Positions 1-9,923 are shown, counted from the first letter of the stretch. The stretch is 64,000 nucleotides of DNA from Iris pallida (GCA_029216955.1 JANAVB010023996.1:19152534-19216533), one strand, 5' to 3'. Notes: generated from the sequence alone by a model not told the origin. Numbers and translations are program-made.

Positions 1-361
1 TCATCTGGGATTCCTTCATATATTCTGGACGACTCTGAGCCTGGGTGGGCTGCTAAAAAGTCTGCCAGAGCTTGACCTTTAACAGCCTTTTGCGGGACAA
101 AGACCATATGATAAGGAGACAGCAATATCGCCCAGGTGGCGAGGCGGGAGCTGAGTGCCCCTGGTTTAGTCATGAGGACTCTGAGAGGGTTGACTTGTGA
201 GATCACGTGTATGGTTTGTCCTGTGACATAGTGCCGCGTCTTTTGAATGGCGAACACCAGGGCGAGACATTCCTTCTCCACGGCAGTATATCTGTGCTCT
301 GGCCCGATCATCATTCGGCTGAGGTAATATATAGTTTGCTCATGGCCTGTATCGTTGTTTT
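1..361 (-). pseudogene. G1 RNase H fragment
   Basis: Read on the minus strand, this is an open stretch matching the Ty3/gypsy RNase H of G2 and G3 almost residue for residue. It has the YYLSR motif, then VEKECLALVFAIQKTRHYVTG, the VLMTKPGALSSRLATWAILL segment and the ALADFLAAHP block that ends this domain. No stop is seen in the 361 bases. The upstream part of the same reading frame resumes at 9928 on the other side of Copia A. It continues off the left edge, where the second RNase H and integrase would be expected. Confidence 0.9.
357..361. repeat. Target site duplication of Copia A (GTTTT)
   Basis: GTTTT at 357-361 is repeated at 9924-9928, directly outside the TG...CA ends of Copia A. It fixes the insertion point within G1 pol. 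Confidence 0.95.
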
Positions 362-721
362 TGTTGGCCCATTGGTCATATGGTCAACCTGATTTTAATA
401 ATTGATCAAAACTCTGTCTGGATATACGAAGCTTGTTGGGACATCTCAGCTTCTTGGACATAAGCAAGATTGGATATTCACTCCGTTCAAGACTGAAGAT
501 CTGTTTGCCTACTTGAGTCTGTACTTCCTATACAATGTAATTTTTCACTTTATTTGAGTCTAGCAATACGTTGTACACCGAGTCGTACTGGCAAATAGGC
601 TATCCCCAAAATAGTTCAAAATGTTTTTAAAATGACCTATCAAAATGTTTACAAAAAGGTTTTCAAAAAGGTTTTCAAAAATCACCAAAAATCTATTTTA
701 AAACCCTAACCTAACCCTGAC

Positions 722-870
722 AGAACTCGGCCAGAGTTCGGCCAGAGTTCGGTTGGTGGTCGTTTGATTTTTGAATTCTCTGAAACTTGGTCCTCCTGCA
801 GTTACGGATTTGACCGAGATTTGCTCATCGAGTTCTGCCCGAATTCTGCCCGAATTCTGACAGAGTTCTT
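722..870 (+). promoter_or_regulatory. Copia A U3 motif cluster (GARTTCKGCC)
   Basis: About seven close copies of a 10-bp word occur within 150 bp upstream of the TATA box, for example GAGTTCGGCC and GAATTCTGCC, several overlapping into palindromic GAATTC. Copia B has the same words at 52640-52790. Palindromic repeats in Sirevirus LTRs are known; a role as transcription factor site is inferred. Confidence 0.6.
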
Positions 871-882
871 CCTTTGGAATTC

Positions 883-894
883 CTATAAATAGAG
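883..894 (+). promoter_or_regulatory. Copia A LTR TATA box
   Basis: CTATAAATAGAG lies about 530 bp before the LTR end and marks the likely U3/R boundary. The same box is in the 3' LTR near 9389. Confidence 0.8.
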
Positions 895-1418
895 ATGGAT
901 TTCGATTATTTCAATTCACTCATTCACTTTCAATCTTCTCTCTATCTAAAAAGCTTTCTGCCTTCCAAAGAGTTTTCTAGAGCTTTCATTTTCAGATCCC
1001 AAGCCAGTTACAATCCTCTAGTCGATTTGCCAGTACGGTACGGTCTAGAAGTTTCTGAGAGATTGTAATCAGAAGGCTTGATTGAAGAATACCTCTTCAA
1101 GTTTGAAGTTGGACGAGTTCTTCGTATCAAAGCTCGCGTTGTAGAAGTTGTAAGGACTTCGTAAGAAAACTTGCGGTTTTTCCTATAGTGGATTCAACTG
1201 GTAGCAAGAGTTCTACCAACTGGATTAGTCCTCAACACAGGGATACCAGTATACATCGCTGTCTTTGCGTTTGCTTTCTGAACTCTGCCTTTAAATTATT
1301 TCAACTGTGATTATATACTGTGATTGTGTTGCTAACATTTTTTAATTAGCATTATTCCGCTGCCAACTCTATTCACCCCCCTCTAGAGTATTACGCTTTA
1401 CTATATCGTTCCTACAAT

Positions 1419-1431
1419 TGGTATCAGAGCG
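1419..1431 (+). other. Copia A primer binding site (iMet tRNA)
   Basis: TGGTATCAGAGCG follows the LTR end after two bases. TGGTATCAGAGC is the classical complement of the initiator methionine tRNA 3' end in plant copia elements. Confidence 0.9.
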
Positions 1432-1500
1432 GGTGTTACAGGTAAAGCGAGGTAACAGTGCTATTATTTATTCATTATTTATTAGATCACAGCACATCAC

Positions 1501-2973
1501 ATGGCTACTATGAAATTCACAAGTGAAGGTCAGGCCACAAACAAACCCCCACTGTTTGATGGTACTAACTACACTTATTGGAAAACACGGATGAGTTTCT
1601 TCTTGAAATCTCTTGATTTTGACTTATGGGCTATTGTTCTTGATGGCTATCAGAAGCCACCTCGTATAAATGTCGAGGGAGTTTTGGTTGAAAAACCCCA
1701 AAGCAGTTATACAGAGGAAGAAAAGAAAAAGGCCAGTCTTGACGCACGTGCCATTAATGCTCTTTTTTGTGCCTTAGACAGAACAGAATTTAACAGGGTA
1801 TCTACATGCACAACGGCAAATGGTGTGTGGAAGCTTCTCGAAGTTACACATGAAGGCACGACTCAAGTCAAGGAGTCAAAAGTCAGCAGACTTACTGAAG
1901 AGTACGAGGCGTTCAAAATAAAGCCAAATAAAACAGTCACACAAATGTTCGAGAGGTTCTTGGATATTGTAAACCCTTTGTCCTCCTTAGGCAAAGATTA
2001 CAGTAACCACGAAAAGATTCGCAAACTCCTGCGAGCTCTCACCAAGAACTGGATTCCAAAGGCTACAGCTATCATTGAAGGAAACGACCTCACCATAATG
2101 TCACTTGAAGTACTCATGGGTAAACTACTCACTCATGAACTGGAGCTACAAGATTTTGAAGAGCCTGCTCCAAAGGAGAAGACTATCGCCCTCAAGGCTC
2201 AGCACAGAAAAGCTGCTGAAGATGACTCAGACAGCAGTGGATCTGACGCTGAAGATCAAGCTCTCCTAGCAATGAAGTTCAAAAGATTCATGAGACATGA
2301 GAAGAGAGTCAAAGAGAACAACAGCAACAACTGGTATCAAGAAGATGATGTCTGCTGTGGCTGTAAGAAGAAGGGACATATGAAAAAGGACTGTCCCATC
2401 AACTCATCATCGAGCAAGAAGAACAACAGGTATGAAAAAGGCAACCTAAAAAGATCAACGTCTCAGAAATATGCCAACACCAGCATATGGCATGAGAGTG
2501 AAGCTAGCGACTCAGAAGATGAACATTCAGAGGACGCTGCAAACATCTGCTTCATGGCAATCGATCAGGTACTTACTGAACCTGTAGAAACATATGATGA
2601 CTTCACCTTTGAGCAATTAGGAGATGCCTTCATTGACCTGATGCTTGACTACAGGAAACTGCGTAGTAAATATCAGACCGCTAAGAAGGGACTCAAAGAG
2701 TACAAAGGAGAAATAGGAAGACTTACCGACCTACTAGCTGAGGTTAGAGCTAATGTTAGTGAGTCTGGTGAGCTTTTCTCTATAAAGCTCTTATTACACG
2801 AGACTAAACAGTCATCCGAAGAGAAAGACAAGATTATAGACCAATTGAGAGAAGATCTTTCTAGAGAAAAGAAAAGTCTTCAATCTGCACAAATCAGAAT
2901 GGAATCACTCACTTCTGATTATACTAAGTTATATGACACTTCCAAAAGGTTGGAAATTAGGTTAGGAAAATAG
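1501..2973 (+). CDS. gag: Copia A Gag
   Basis: Encodes 490 residues. The first 230 residues form the copia Gag region (LFDGTNYTYWKTRM near the start, then a helical capsid-like part with the CTTANGVWKLLEVTHEGT block). A CCHC zinc knuckle, C-x2-C-x4-H-x4-C, is at residues 285-298. The last 120 residues are charged and probably coiled coil. ATG at 1501 is the first start after the primer site. The frame ends at a TAG at 2971 but stays open to 3360, where a second zinc knuckle lies, so the true Gag may be longer, by readthrough or because the TAG is a recent mutation. It would form the virus-like particle in the cytoplasm and bind RNA. Confidence 0.92.
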   Translation: MATMKFTSEGQATNKPPLFDGTNYTYWKTRMSFFLKSLDFDLWAIVLDGYQKPPRINVEGVLVEKPQSSYTEEEKKKASLDARAINALFCALDRTEFNRVSTCTTANGVWKLLEVTHEGTTQVKESKVSRLTEEYEAFKIKPNKTVTQMFERFLDIVNPLSSLGKDYSNHEKIRKLLRALTKNWIPKATAIIEGNDLTIMSLEVLMGKLLTHELELQDFEEPAPKEKTIALKAQHRKAAEDDSDSSGSDAEDQALLAMKFKRFMRHEKRVKENNSNNWYQEDDVCCGCKKKGHMKKDCPINSSSSKKNNRYEKGNLKRSTSQKYANTSIWHESEASDSEDEHSEDAANICFMAIDQVLTEPVETYDDFTFEQLGDAFIDLMLDYRKLRSKYQTAKKGLKEYKGEIGRLTDLLAEVRANVSESGELFSIKLLLHETKQSSEEKDKIIDQLREDLSREKKSLQSAQIRMESLTSDYTKLYDTSKRLEIRLGK

Positions 2974-3360
2974 CCTGAGCCTGCTGCTTCCTATCCTAAC
3001 ACGTGTCACTTACCGAGAATTCGGAACATTTCCAAGCCAAACACTGTCAGACCAAACCATATAAAACCTTTACCCCAAAAGGTTAAGCCCAAACATGATC
3101 ATAGGTATGCATTCTTCTATACTAGAAAACCCAAACCTACCAACCATGCACACCACTCAGCTTTCAACACTCGACATGCACAATGTCATTATTGTGGCCT
3201 CATTGGTCATATATCATCTGCATGTAGAATGAGAAAGCTTGTAGATTTAAATATTTATGCTTGGATACCTAAAGCTAACAATTCAGGACCCTACAAGAAA
3301 TGGGTACCAAAGGTTTCATCTGCAAACTGTTTTATAGGTGGAACACCCTTCACATGCTAG
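2974..3360 (+). CDS. Copia A Gag C-terminal extension with second zinc knuckle
   Basis: The Gag frame continues open after the TAG at 2971 for about 128 codons to a TAG at 3358. It carries a second knuckle, C-x2-C-x4-H-x4-C, starting at 3184 (CHYCGLIGHISSAC), then a WIPKA...KWVPK pair typical of Sire elements just before the protease. Copia B has the same block at 54800-54979. The pol frame overlaps its last 22 bases in the +1 frame. Whether it is made as part of Gag or Gag-Pol cannot be read from sequence alone. Confidence 0.75.
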   Translation, partial: PEPAASYPNTCHLPRIRNISKPNTVRPNHIKPLPQKVKPKHDHRYAFFYTRKPKPTNHAHHSAFNTRHAQCHYCGLIGHISSACRMRKLVDLNIYAWIPKANNSGPYKKWVPKVSSANCFIGGTPFTC

Positions 3361-6300
3361 AAGCAAATGGATCCTCGACAGCGGTTGCTCACGGCATATG
3401 ACCGGTGAAGCTACCCTATTTGCAACACTATCGAAGAAGAAGAAGGAAGGTTATGTTTCCTTCGGTAATAATTTGAAAGGGTATATTATTGGTATCGGTG
3501 ATGTTGGTAAGTCTCCCTATCCCGTGATTAAAGATGTCTGTCTGGTTACCGAGTTGAAACATAATCTGCTTAGCATAAGTCATCTAGCTGATCATGGTTA
3601 TGGTATCAACTTTGGCAAAGACAAATGTACTATAGTTGATAGCTCAACTGGTAGTACTATCTTTGAAGGAATCAGGGAAGACAATATATATGTTTTCTAT
3701 CTGCTGAAAGAAGCTAACATTTCAGGTAGATGCTTAATGGCCAAAAGTGGTGAGAGTCATCTATGGCACATGAGACTCGGTCATGCAAACATGGATACAA
3801 TTTCAAGATTATCCACAAAGAAGTTAGTACGTGGTTTACCAGACATAACATTCAAGAAGGATTCGGTATGCAGCCAATGTGAAAAGAACAAGGCTACCAG
3901 ATCCACATTCAAGTCTGTAAACGCAGTATGTACTACTAGACCTCTACAATTGCTACACATGGATTTATTCGGTCCTAGCAGAGTTGCTAGCCTCGGAGGT
4001 AAATTATATGCATTTGTAATTGTAGATGACTTCTCTAGATACACGTGGGTATATTTCTTGACACGCAAAAATGATGCATTATCAGAATTTGTCGCCTTTT
4101 GCAAGAAAGTACAAAATGAAAAAGGTTACATGATCACTCGAATTAGAAGCGATCATGGAGGCGAATTCGAGAATGCTGATTTCGAGCAATTTTGTGACAC
4201 ACACGGTTTCATACATAAGTTCTCCTGCCCTAGAACTCCACAACAAAATGGAGTTGTGGAACGTAAGAACAGAACTCTAACCGAAATGGCCAGAGTGATG
4301 TTAAATCAATTTAGCCTACCCAAATACTTCTGTGCTGAAGCTGTTAATACAGCTTGCTTTGTGCTCAATAGAGTTCTAATTCGACCCAAATCGAAGAAGA
4401 CTCCATTTGAGTTATGGTTTGATAGAATTCCTTCTGTTTCATACTTTAAGATTTTTGGCTGTAAGTGCTTTATTCTTAATACTAAAGACAACTTGGGAAA
4501 GTTTGACGAAAAGGCCGATGAAGGTATATTTCTAGGTTATGTGGCCAAGAGCAAAGGGTACAGAGTCTTCAACAAACGTACCATGATCATCGAAGAATCA
4601 ATCAACGTCACTTTTGATGAAATGAACCAAATGACTCACGATGATAGTGATGAAGATCTGCCTACATCAAGTTCAACATCAGCTGAACCTGAACCAAGCT
4701 CTGCACTAGCTGAACCCCCTAGAGGAGATCCAGGAACCAGCTACCTACAGAGTCTACCGAAGAGGTTAAAATTCACAGCTGATCATCCACAAGATTTGGT
4801 AATTGGTGACATTACCAAAGGAGTAAGTACTCGATCATCCAGTAAAGATATTGTTTCTAGTGTTGCATTTATTTCACAGCTAGAACCTAAATCTATTGAT
4901 GAAGCATGTAGTGATAGTTTCTGGATAGATGCCATGCAAGAGGAATTGAACCAATTCGAACGGAATCAAGTTTGGGAACTTGTTCCCAAGCCTATTGATC
5001 ATCCGGTCATTGGCACCCGTTGGGTATTCCGAAACAAACTAAATGAGGATGGTTTAGTAACTCGTAACAAGGCTCGACTCGTAGCTCAAGGATACAATCA
5101 AGAAGAGGGTATCGACTACGATGAGACTTATGCCCCAGTTGCGAGATTAGAATCCATTCGAATGTTATGTGCATTTGCATGTTTTCATGATTTCAAACTT
5201 TTTCAAATGGATGTAAAAAGTGCTTTTCTAAATGGCTTTATAAAAGAAAAAGTTTTTGTAGCACAACCTCCGGGTTTCACGGATTTCAAAAATCCTGACC
5301 ATGTTTTCAAGTTGAAGAAAGCCTTATATGGTTTGAAACAAGCCCCTCGTGCTTGGTATGACCGTCTAAGCTCTTTTATACTTGACAACGGTTTTTCAAA
5401 AGAAAAGGTTGACACTACACTATTTATTGAATCTTTTAATGGCAAGCTGCTTTTAATTCAAATCTATGTTGATGATATCATATTTGGATCCACTGATGAA
5501 TCTCTTTGTCAAGAATTTTCTAAGTGTATGCAGAATGAGTTTGAGATAAGCATGATGGAAGAGCTGAAGTTCTTTCTCGGATTACAAATCAAACAAACCG
5601 ACAATGGGACGTTCATTAATCAAGCCAAGTACACAAAAGATTTGCTAAAGAAGTTCGATCTGGACAATGTCAAACCTATTGGCACTCCGATGGCAACTTC
5701 AACAAAGCTTGATTCTGACGAACAAGGCAAGCCAGTCGACACACGTAAGTATCGAGGTATGATTGATAGTTTACTTTACTTAACTGCTAGTCGTCCTGAT
5801 ATAATATTTAGTGTTTGCCTGTGTGCACGTTTTCAAGCTAACCCAAAGGAATCACATCTGACCGCAGTTAAACGTATCTTCCGATACCTTAAGGGCACTT
5901 CTTCTGTCGGCTTGTGGTATCCCAAAACTAAATCCTTTGACCTTATTGGTTATTCGGATGCAGATTTTGCTGGATGCAAGGTTGATAGAAAAAGTACTAG
6001 CGGTACATGTCATTTCTTAGGCAAGGCTCTAGTCTCTTGGTTTAGTAAAAAGCAAAATTCTGTAGCCTTATCAACAATAGAGGCTGAGTATATCGCCGCA
6101 GGACGTTGTTGCGCTCAGATTTTGTGGATGAAACAAACCCTAGAAGACTTTGATTTATTTTTCACACATATTCCCATTTTCTGTGATAACACGAGCACCA
6201 TTAATTTGACTAAGAATCCTGTATGTCATTCTCGTACTAAACATATCGAGATTAGACATCATTTTCTTAGAGATCATCATCAAAATGGAGATATAAACCT

Positions 6301-6418
6301 TGTGTACATAGATACTGAAAATCAATTAGCTGACATCTTCACTAAACCTCTAGCGGAAGATCGTTTCAATTATTTACATCGAGAATTAGGAATTTTGGAC
6401 GTCAATAATATTAATTGA
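3338..6418 (+). CDS. pol: Copia A Pol: protease, integrase, reverse transcriptase, RNase H
   Basis: 1026 codons without a stop. Order: protease active site WILDSGCS (Asp about residue 15), the GAG-pre-integrase HHCC region (LWHMRLGHA ... CSQCEKNK, about 142-185), the integrase core with D209, D272, E308 (35 residues between the last two), reverse transcriptase with YVDD at 710, and copia RNase H ending with the IFTKPL block. The frame opens after a TAG at 3335 and has no ATG near its start; the first codon is GTG, so it is probably expressed as a Gag-Pol fusion by frameshift, unless an indel near 3340 broke a single frame. Every catalytic residue I looked for is present. Confidence 0.95.
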   Translation: MEHPSHARSKWILDSGCSRHMTGEATLFATLSKKKKEGYVSFGNNLKGYIIGIGDVGKSPYPVIKDVCLVTELKHNLLSISHLADHGYGINFGKDKCTIVDSSTGSTIFEGIREDNIYVFYLLKEANISGRCLMAKSGESHLWHMRLGHANMDTISRLSTKKLVRGLPDITFKKDSVCSQCEKNKATRSTFKSVNAVCTTRPLQLLHMDLFGPSRVASLGGKLYAFVIVDDFSRYTWVYFLTRKNDALSEFVAFCKKVQNEKGYMITRIRSDHGGEFENADFEQFCDTHGFIHKFSCPRTPQQNGVVERKNRTLTEMARVMLNQFSLPKYFCAEAVNTACFVLNRVLIRPKSKKTPFELWFDRIPSVSYFKIFGCKCFILNTKDNLGKFDEKADEGIFLGYVAKSKGYRVFNKRTMIIEESINVTFDEMNQMTHDDSDEDLPTSSSTSAEPEPSSALAEPPRGDPGTSYLQSLPKRLKFTADHPQDLVIGDITKGVSTRSSSKDIVSSVAFISQLEPKSIDEACSDSFWIDAMQEELNQFERNQVWELVPKPIDHPVIGTRWVFRNKLNEDGLVTRNKARLVAQGYNQEEGIDYDETYAPVARLESIRMLCAFACFHDFKLFQMDVKSAFLNGFIKEKVFVAQPPGFTDFKNPDHVFKLKKALYGLKQAPRAWYDRLSSFILDNGFSKEKVDTTLFIESFNGKLLLIQIYVDDIIFGSTDESLCQEFSKCMQNEFEISMMEELKFFLGLQIKQTDNGTFINQAKYTKDLLKKFDLDNVKPIGTPMATSTKLDSDEQGKPVDTRKYRGMIDSLLYLTASRPDIIFSVCLCARFQANPKESHLTAVKRIFRYLKGTSSVGLWYPKTKSFDLIGYSDADFAGCKVDRKSTSGTCHFLGKALVSWFSKKQNSVALSTIEAEYIAAGRCCAQILWMKQTLEDFDLFFTHIPIFCDNTSTINLTKNPVCHSRTKHIEIRHHFLRDHHQNGDINLVYIDTENQLADIFTKPLAEDRFNYLHRELGILDVNNIN

Positions 6419-6478
6419 TTTTATTTTATGATTATATATCATTATGCAAAAACTGTGTTAGAGACAAGCTAATAAAGA

Positions 6479-6574
6479 GTCTGTCTGTCACCACAACTAC
6501 GGTTGAAGCGAAGCGGTACTTAAGAGTTCCCCGGTGAACCTCCGCCAGCTGGGACAGTACTCCTACAGCTAATC
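6479..6574 (+). ncRNA. Conserved hairpin block between pol and ORF3
   Basis: About 96 bases are close to 90% identical, mostly transitions, to 56503-56598 in Copia B, although the flanks do not align. The 3' part can fold as AGCTG-GGA...TCC-TA-CAGCT. A more distant copy is at 56125-56160 in Copia B. This may be a structured RNA element of the family; function unknown. Confidence 0.5.
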
Positions 6575-6703
6575 TGAGACAGTCACTGTATAATAACATT
6601 TAATTCATAAAATATTATTAATTATGTTATTTGAAGACTAAAATAACTAATCTTTGAATTAAATATTTGCAACGAGTCAATGAAAAAGAAGTAGCAAAAA
6701 TCA

Positions 6704-6752
6704 ACCGAATTCAGCCCGAGTTCGATTAACGATGTCTGTGTATATATATATA
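6704..6752 (+). promoter_or_regulatory. Possible internal promoter of ORF3
   Basis: Copies of the LTR words (CCGAATTC, GCCCGAGTTCG) precede a TATATATATA run at about 6741. The same arrangement, words then TATA, occurs in the LTR. It lies about 240 bp before the ORF3 start. Inferred from resemblance only. Confidence 0.4.
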
Positions 6753-6987
6753 CAGAACCCGAGAGCTTCTTCTCTTCCATTGCTTCCAAACTTTCAAACA
6801 GCAGCTCCAGCCGCCCGAAACTCCTCCAAACCCTAGGTATTCACCAACCCATTGCTCCCTATCTACTTGGTGAAATCCTTCCAAATTTTAGAATCGTGCG
6901 GAGATCGTTCTTCTCTACAACATATCCAATTTTCGTGAGGTATAACTCCCTCTCTCTTCACCTTTCAAATTAGTGCTTTTTATTTCA

Positions 6988-8280
6988 ATGGCACCTAGAT
7001 TTAATCCGTCTAAGAGGAAGAAGACTACTCCTAGTGAGGAAGGGTCCTCTTCGAATCCTCACACGGATTCTTTGTTTTCGCCGGTCCAAAAGAGCGACGG
7101 CACTTTCGATGGGTTCTTCTTTCAAACCCTCGATCAAGCTTTATTATGGTACGGTGACTTTTCCACCCGATCCATATGTAGCGGCGCTCCGGTTAAATGG
7201 ACGGTATTTCCTGATCATCGTCACTTATTTGAGACATTAGGGTTACACTTACTTGTTAAATTGTGCTTCCCAATTGCTACTAATGCCATTAGATTGTTCT
7301 ATTGCAATCTCGTAGTTAACACTTTTGACGTGAGCACACGTGTTGGAGGTATAGACATTGAGTTCAATGATGTCCTCCTAGCGGAGATTCTTGGTATTTC
7401 CAATGAAGGTGAACCGCTAGTTGATATCACTGAATTCGATTTCCCCGAAGGTACTACACTCACGTGTTTCAAAACGGAACTCTATGCACCTGACAGAGTA
7501 CGTTCTGGAAAGTTCAAGGCTAACAACCTGAACTTGTTTAACTACGAATTGTATCGCATCATCTACTCTACTTTTCTTCCAAAATCCACTTCCAAGGATG
7601 ATGTGACTTCGCTTGAGCTGTCCGCCATGTACCATCTTATCAAGGGGATTCCTTTTTCTGCCCCTAAGACTATTATTCAGATGATAGGACGTTGTCGTGC
7701 TAGAGATCGAAATCTCTCTTACGCAATGATTCTCCCTCGTATCTTTCAGCGATTCAAGATCGATCTATCGACTTGTACTCAGGACTCTGAGCCCAAGTTA
7801 CTCCAGCTTTCTCGTCGCAGCCGGACTGCTTCAGCTCCACCTCCTGCTCCTCCTACTGCACCATCTTTACCACATCAGCCGTATGTCATGACTTTTGAGG
7901 GCATACATCAGTATTTATCATCTTTGCACGTCTCGATGACGAACATGGCTCGCGAGCGTGAGTTCCGCGATGTCACCCGTTATCAGGCGATGGCAAACTC
8001 CTTGGCTGATCTTCGGTTCGCTCAGACTGGTTATTCAGCCGGTTCCATCCCTCGAGATCCAGCTTTTTTGGGTTACCGCTGTGAGGATGAGACTGTTCAT
8101 GCCTACTTCCAGTCAGGTAACGCCTGTGACTGGTATCGTGCACCTCGAGATTACGTTGGTGAGTTCTATGCTAGCGCTCCTACTCATCCTACTGGCGCTG
8201 GTACTTCTGGTGCTGGTACTTCCGGTCATGCTGGCCACGCTGCTGATGATATTGATGAGGATAGTGATGATGAGATCTGA
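6988..8280 (+). CDS. Copia A ORF3 (env-position protein)
   Basis: About 430 residues from the ATG at 6988. A second in-frame ATG at 6973 would add five residues; I prefer 6988 because the product then starts MAPRF followed by a basic SKRKK run, like the antisense products of G2 and G3 (MAPKK, MAPKN). The middle (about 60-260) resembles the domain called putative plant transposon protein, found in many plant element ORFs, with a DHRHLFETLGLHLLVKLCFP block and ELSAMYHLIKGIPF. The C-terminus is Pro/Ala-rich, then Gly-Ala-Gly-Thr-Ser repeats and an acidic tail. I see no signal peptide or membrane segment, so an envelope role is not supported. The basic start suggests nuclear entry, by inference. 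Confidence 0.8.
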   Translation: MAPRFNPSKRKKTTPSEEGSSSNPHTDSLFSPVQKSDGTFDGFFFQTLDQALLWYGDFSTRSICSGAPVKWTVFPDHRHLFETLGLHLLVKLCFPIATNAIRLFYCNLVVNTFDVSTRVGGIDIEFNDVLLAEILGISNEGEPLVDITEFDFPEGTTLTCFKTELYAPDRVRSGKFKANNLNLFNYELYRIIYSTFLPKSTSKDDVTSLELSAMYHLIKGIPFSAPKTIIQMIGRCRARDRNLSYAMILPRIFQRFKIDLSTCTQDSEPKLLQLSRRSRTASAPPPAPPTAPSLPHQPYVMTFEGIHQYLSSLHVSMTNMAREREFRDVTRYQAMANSLADLRFAQTGYSAGSIPRDPAFLGYRCEDETVHAYFQSGNACDWYRAPRDYVGEFYASAPTHPTGAGTSGAGTSGHAGHAADDIDEDSDDEI

Positions 8281-8867
8281 TTTGATTATTAGTGATATTC
8301 TATTGTATACTTGGAAATGCTCCGACATTCCAAGTTTTTATTATTTACTTTTTATCAGTACTTTGTAGTTTGCTATCAGTACTTTTTATCTTCATGGACA
8401 TGTTTATGATGTTTCATTTATGACATCTTAGTTTATTTCAGCATTTTGTTTAAGCACTATCTCTTTATACTGCTTCTCCATTTTAAACTGCCTGTGAAAT
8501 AGCATGCCTAAGAATTTTTTTTATGTTTTTGAACCAATACATGCCTGTGATGATAATTTGTAGAAACATTACATGCCTGTGATGCTATATCTCTAATTCT
8601 TATACTATATTTCTTTTATTTGTTTTCTCGCTATTTGTTACTTATGCATTGATTGCGGGGGAGTCTTCTGCATTTACTGCGGGGAAGCCTTCTCTTGTGC
8701 AATTATTTTGCTAAGTGACAAAGGGGAAGAAAATTAAAAATGATCTAACATTTTTTTTAGTTAAATACAGGTTATGAACAATTTCTACTTTTTGATCTTT
8801 TTGATATTTTTGAACAAGCTTAATGTTATATCATTCATAGTTTGTCAATTATCAAAATAGGGGAGAT
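8281..8867 (+). other. Copia A 3' non-coding region with repeated polypurine tracts
   Basis: No gene. It holds two direct copies of ACATGCCTGTGATG (about 8541 and 8572) and purine runs GCGGGGGAG (8656), GCGGGGAAG (8680) and AAAGGGGAAGAAAA (8720) before the final tract AAAATAGGGGAGAT at 8854-8867 that abuts the LTR. Multiple polypurine tracts are a known Sirevirus feature; the last one should prime plus-strand synthesis. Confidence 0.8.
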
Positions 8868-9923
8868 TGTTGGCCCATTGGTCATATGGTTAACCTGATT
8901 TTAATAATTGATCAAAACTCTGTCTGGATATACGAAGCTTGTTGGGACATCTCAGCTTCTTGGACATAAGCAAGATTGGATATTCACTCCGTTCAAGACT
9001 GAAGATCTGTTTGCCTACTTGAGTCTGTACTTCCTATGCAATATAATTTTTTACTTTATTTGAGTCTAGGAATTCGTTGTACACCGAGTTGTACTGGCAA
9101 ATAGGCTATCCCCAAAATAGTTCAAAATGTTTTTAAAATGACCTATCAAAATGTTTACAAAAAGATTTTCAAAAAGGTTTTCAAAAATCACCAAAAATCT
9201 ATTGTAAAACCCTAACCTAACCCTGACAGAACTCGGCCAGAGTTCGGCCAGAGTTCGGTTGGTGGCCGTTTGATTTTTGAATTCTCTGGAACTTGGTCCT
9301 CCTGCAGTTGCGGATTTGACCGAGATTTGCTCATCGAGTTCTGCCCGAATTCTGCCCAAATTCTGACAGAGTTCTCCCTTTAGAATTCCTATAAATAGAG
9401 ATGGATTTCGATCATTTCAATTCACTCATTCACTTTCAATCTTCTCTCTATCTAAAAAGCTTTCTGCCTTCCAAAGAGTTTTCTAGAACTTTCATTTTCA
9501 GATCCCAAGCCAGTCACAATCCTCTAGTCGATTTGCCAGTACGGTACGGTCTAGAAGTTTCTGAGAGATTGTAATCAGAAGGCTTGATTGAAGAATACCT
9601 CTTCACATTTGAAGTTGGACGAGTTCTTCGTATCAAAGCTCGCGTTGTAGAAGTTGCAAGGACTTCGTAAGAAAACTTGCGGTTTTTCCTATAGTGGATT
9701 CAACTGGTAGCAAGAGTTCTACCGACTGGATTAGTCCTCAACAGAGGGATACCAGTATACATCGCTGTCTTTGCGTTTGCTTTCTGAACTCAGCCTTTAC
9801 ATTATTTCAACTGTGATTATATACTGTGATTGTGTTGCTAACATTTTTTAATTAGTATTATTCCGCTGCCAACTCTATTCACCCCCCCTCTAGAGTATTA
9901 CGCTTTACTATATCGTTCCTACA
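8868..9923 (+). repeat. Copia A 3' LTR
   Basis: TGTTGG...CCTACA, matching the 5' LTR with roughly 25 substitutions, mainly transitions. It ends next to GTTTT, the target duplication. Confidence 0.96.

Larger units (their letters stand above)
362..1416 (+). repeat. Copia A 5' LTR
   Basis: Begins TGTTGGCCCA and ends CCTACA, followed at once by the primer binding site. It matches 8868-9923 over its whole length. It contains the promoter (TATA at 883) and a cluster of GARTTCKGCC words just upstream. Confidence 0.96.
6419..6972 (+). other. Copia A pol-ORF3 spacer
   Basis: Non-coding, AT-rich. It holds the conserved hairpin block (6479-6574), a copy of the LTR word GAATTC-x-GCCC at 6707-6725, a TATA-like run at 6738-6752, and a pyrimidine-rich stretch that looks like an untranslated leader. 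CCTAG/GTATTC near 6835 and CAAATTAG near 6972 could be donor and acceptor of a leader intron. Confidence 0.55.
362..9923 (+). mobile_element. Copia A: complete Sire-type Ty1/copia retrotransposon
   Basis: A 9.56-kb element with two LTRs of about 1055 bp that differ at roughly 25 positions by my count, so it is relatively young. It has an iMet-type primer site, gag, pol with copia domain order, a third ORF between pol and the 3' LTR, and several polypurine tracts. The long LTRs, large Gag with two zinc knuckles and the env-position ORF are Sirevirus traits. It inserted in G1, in opposite orientation to G1. Confidence 0.95.

Noticed and set aside
207..392. Short plus-strand frame crossing the Copia A left end
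   Set aside because: It overlaps the G1/Copia A junction and is opposite to a clear RNase H frame.
6988..8280. ORF3 as a viral envelope
   Set aside because: I see no signal peptide, membrane segment or glycoprotein-like cysteine pattern. The position alone is not evidence.
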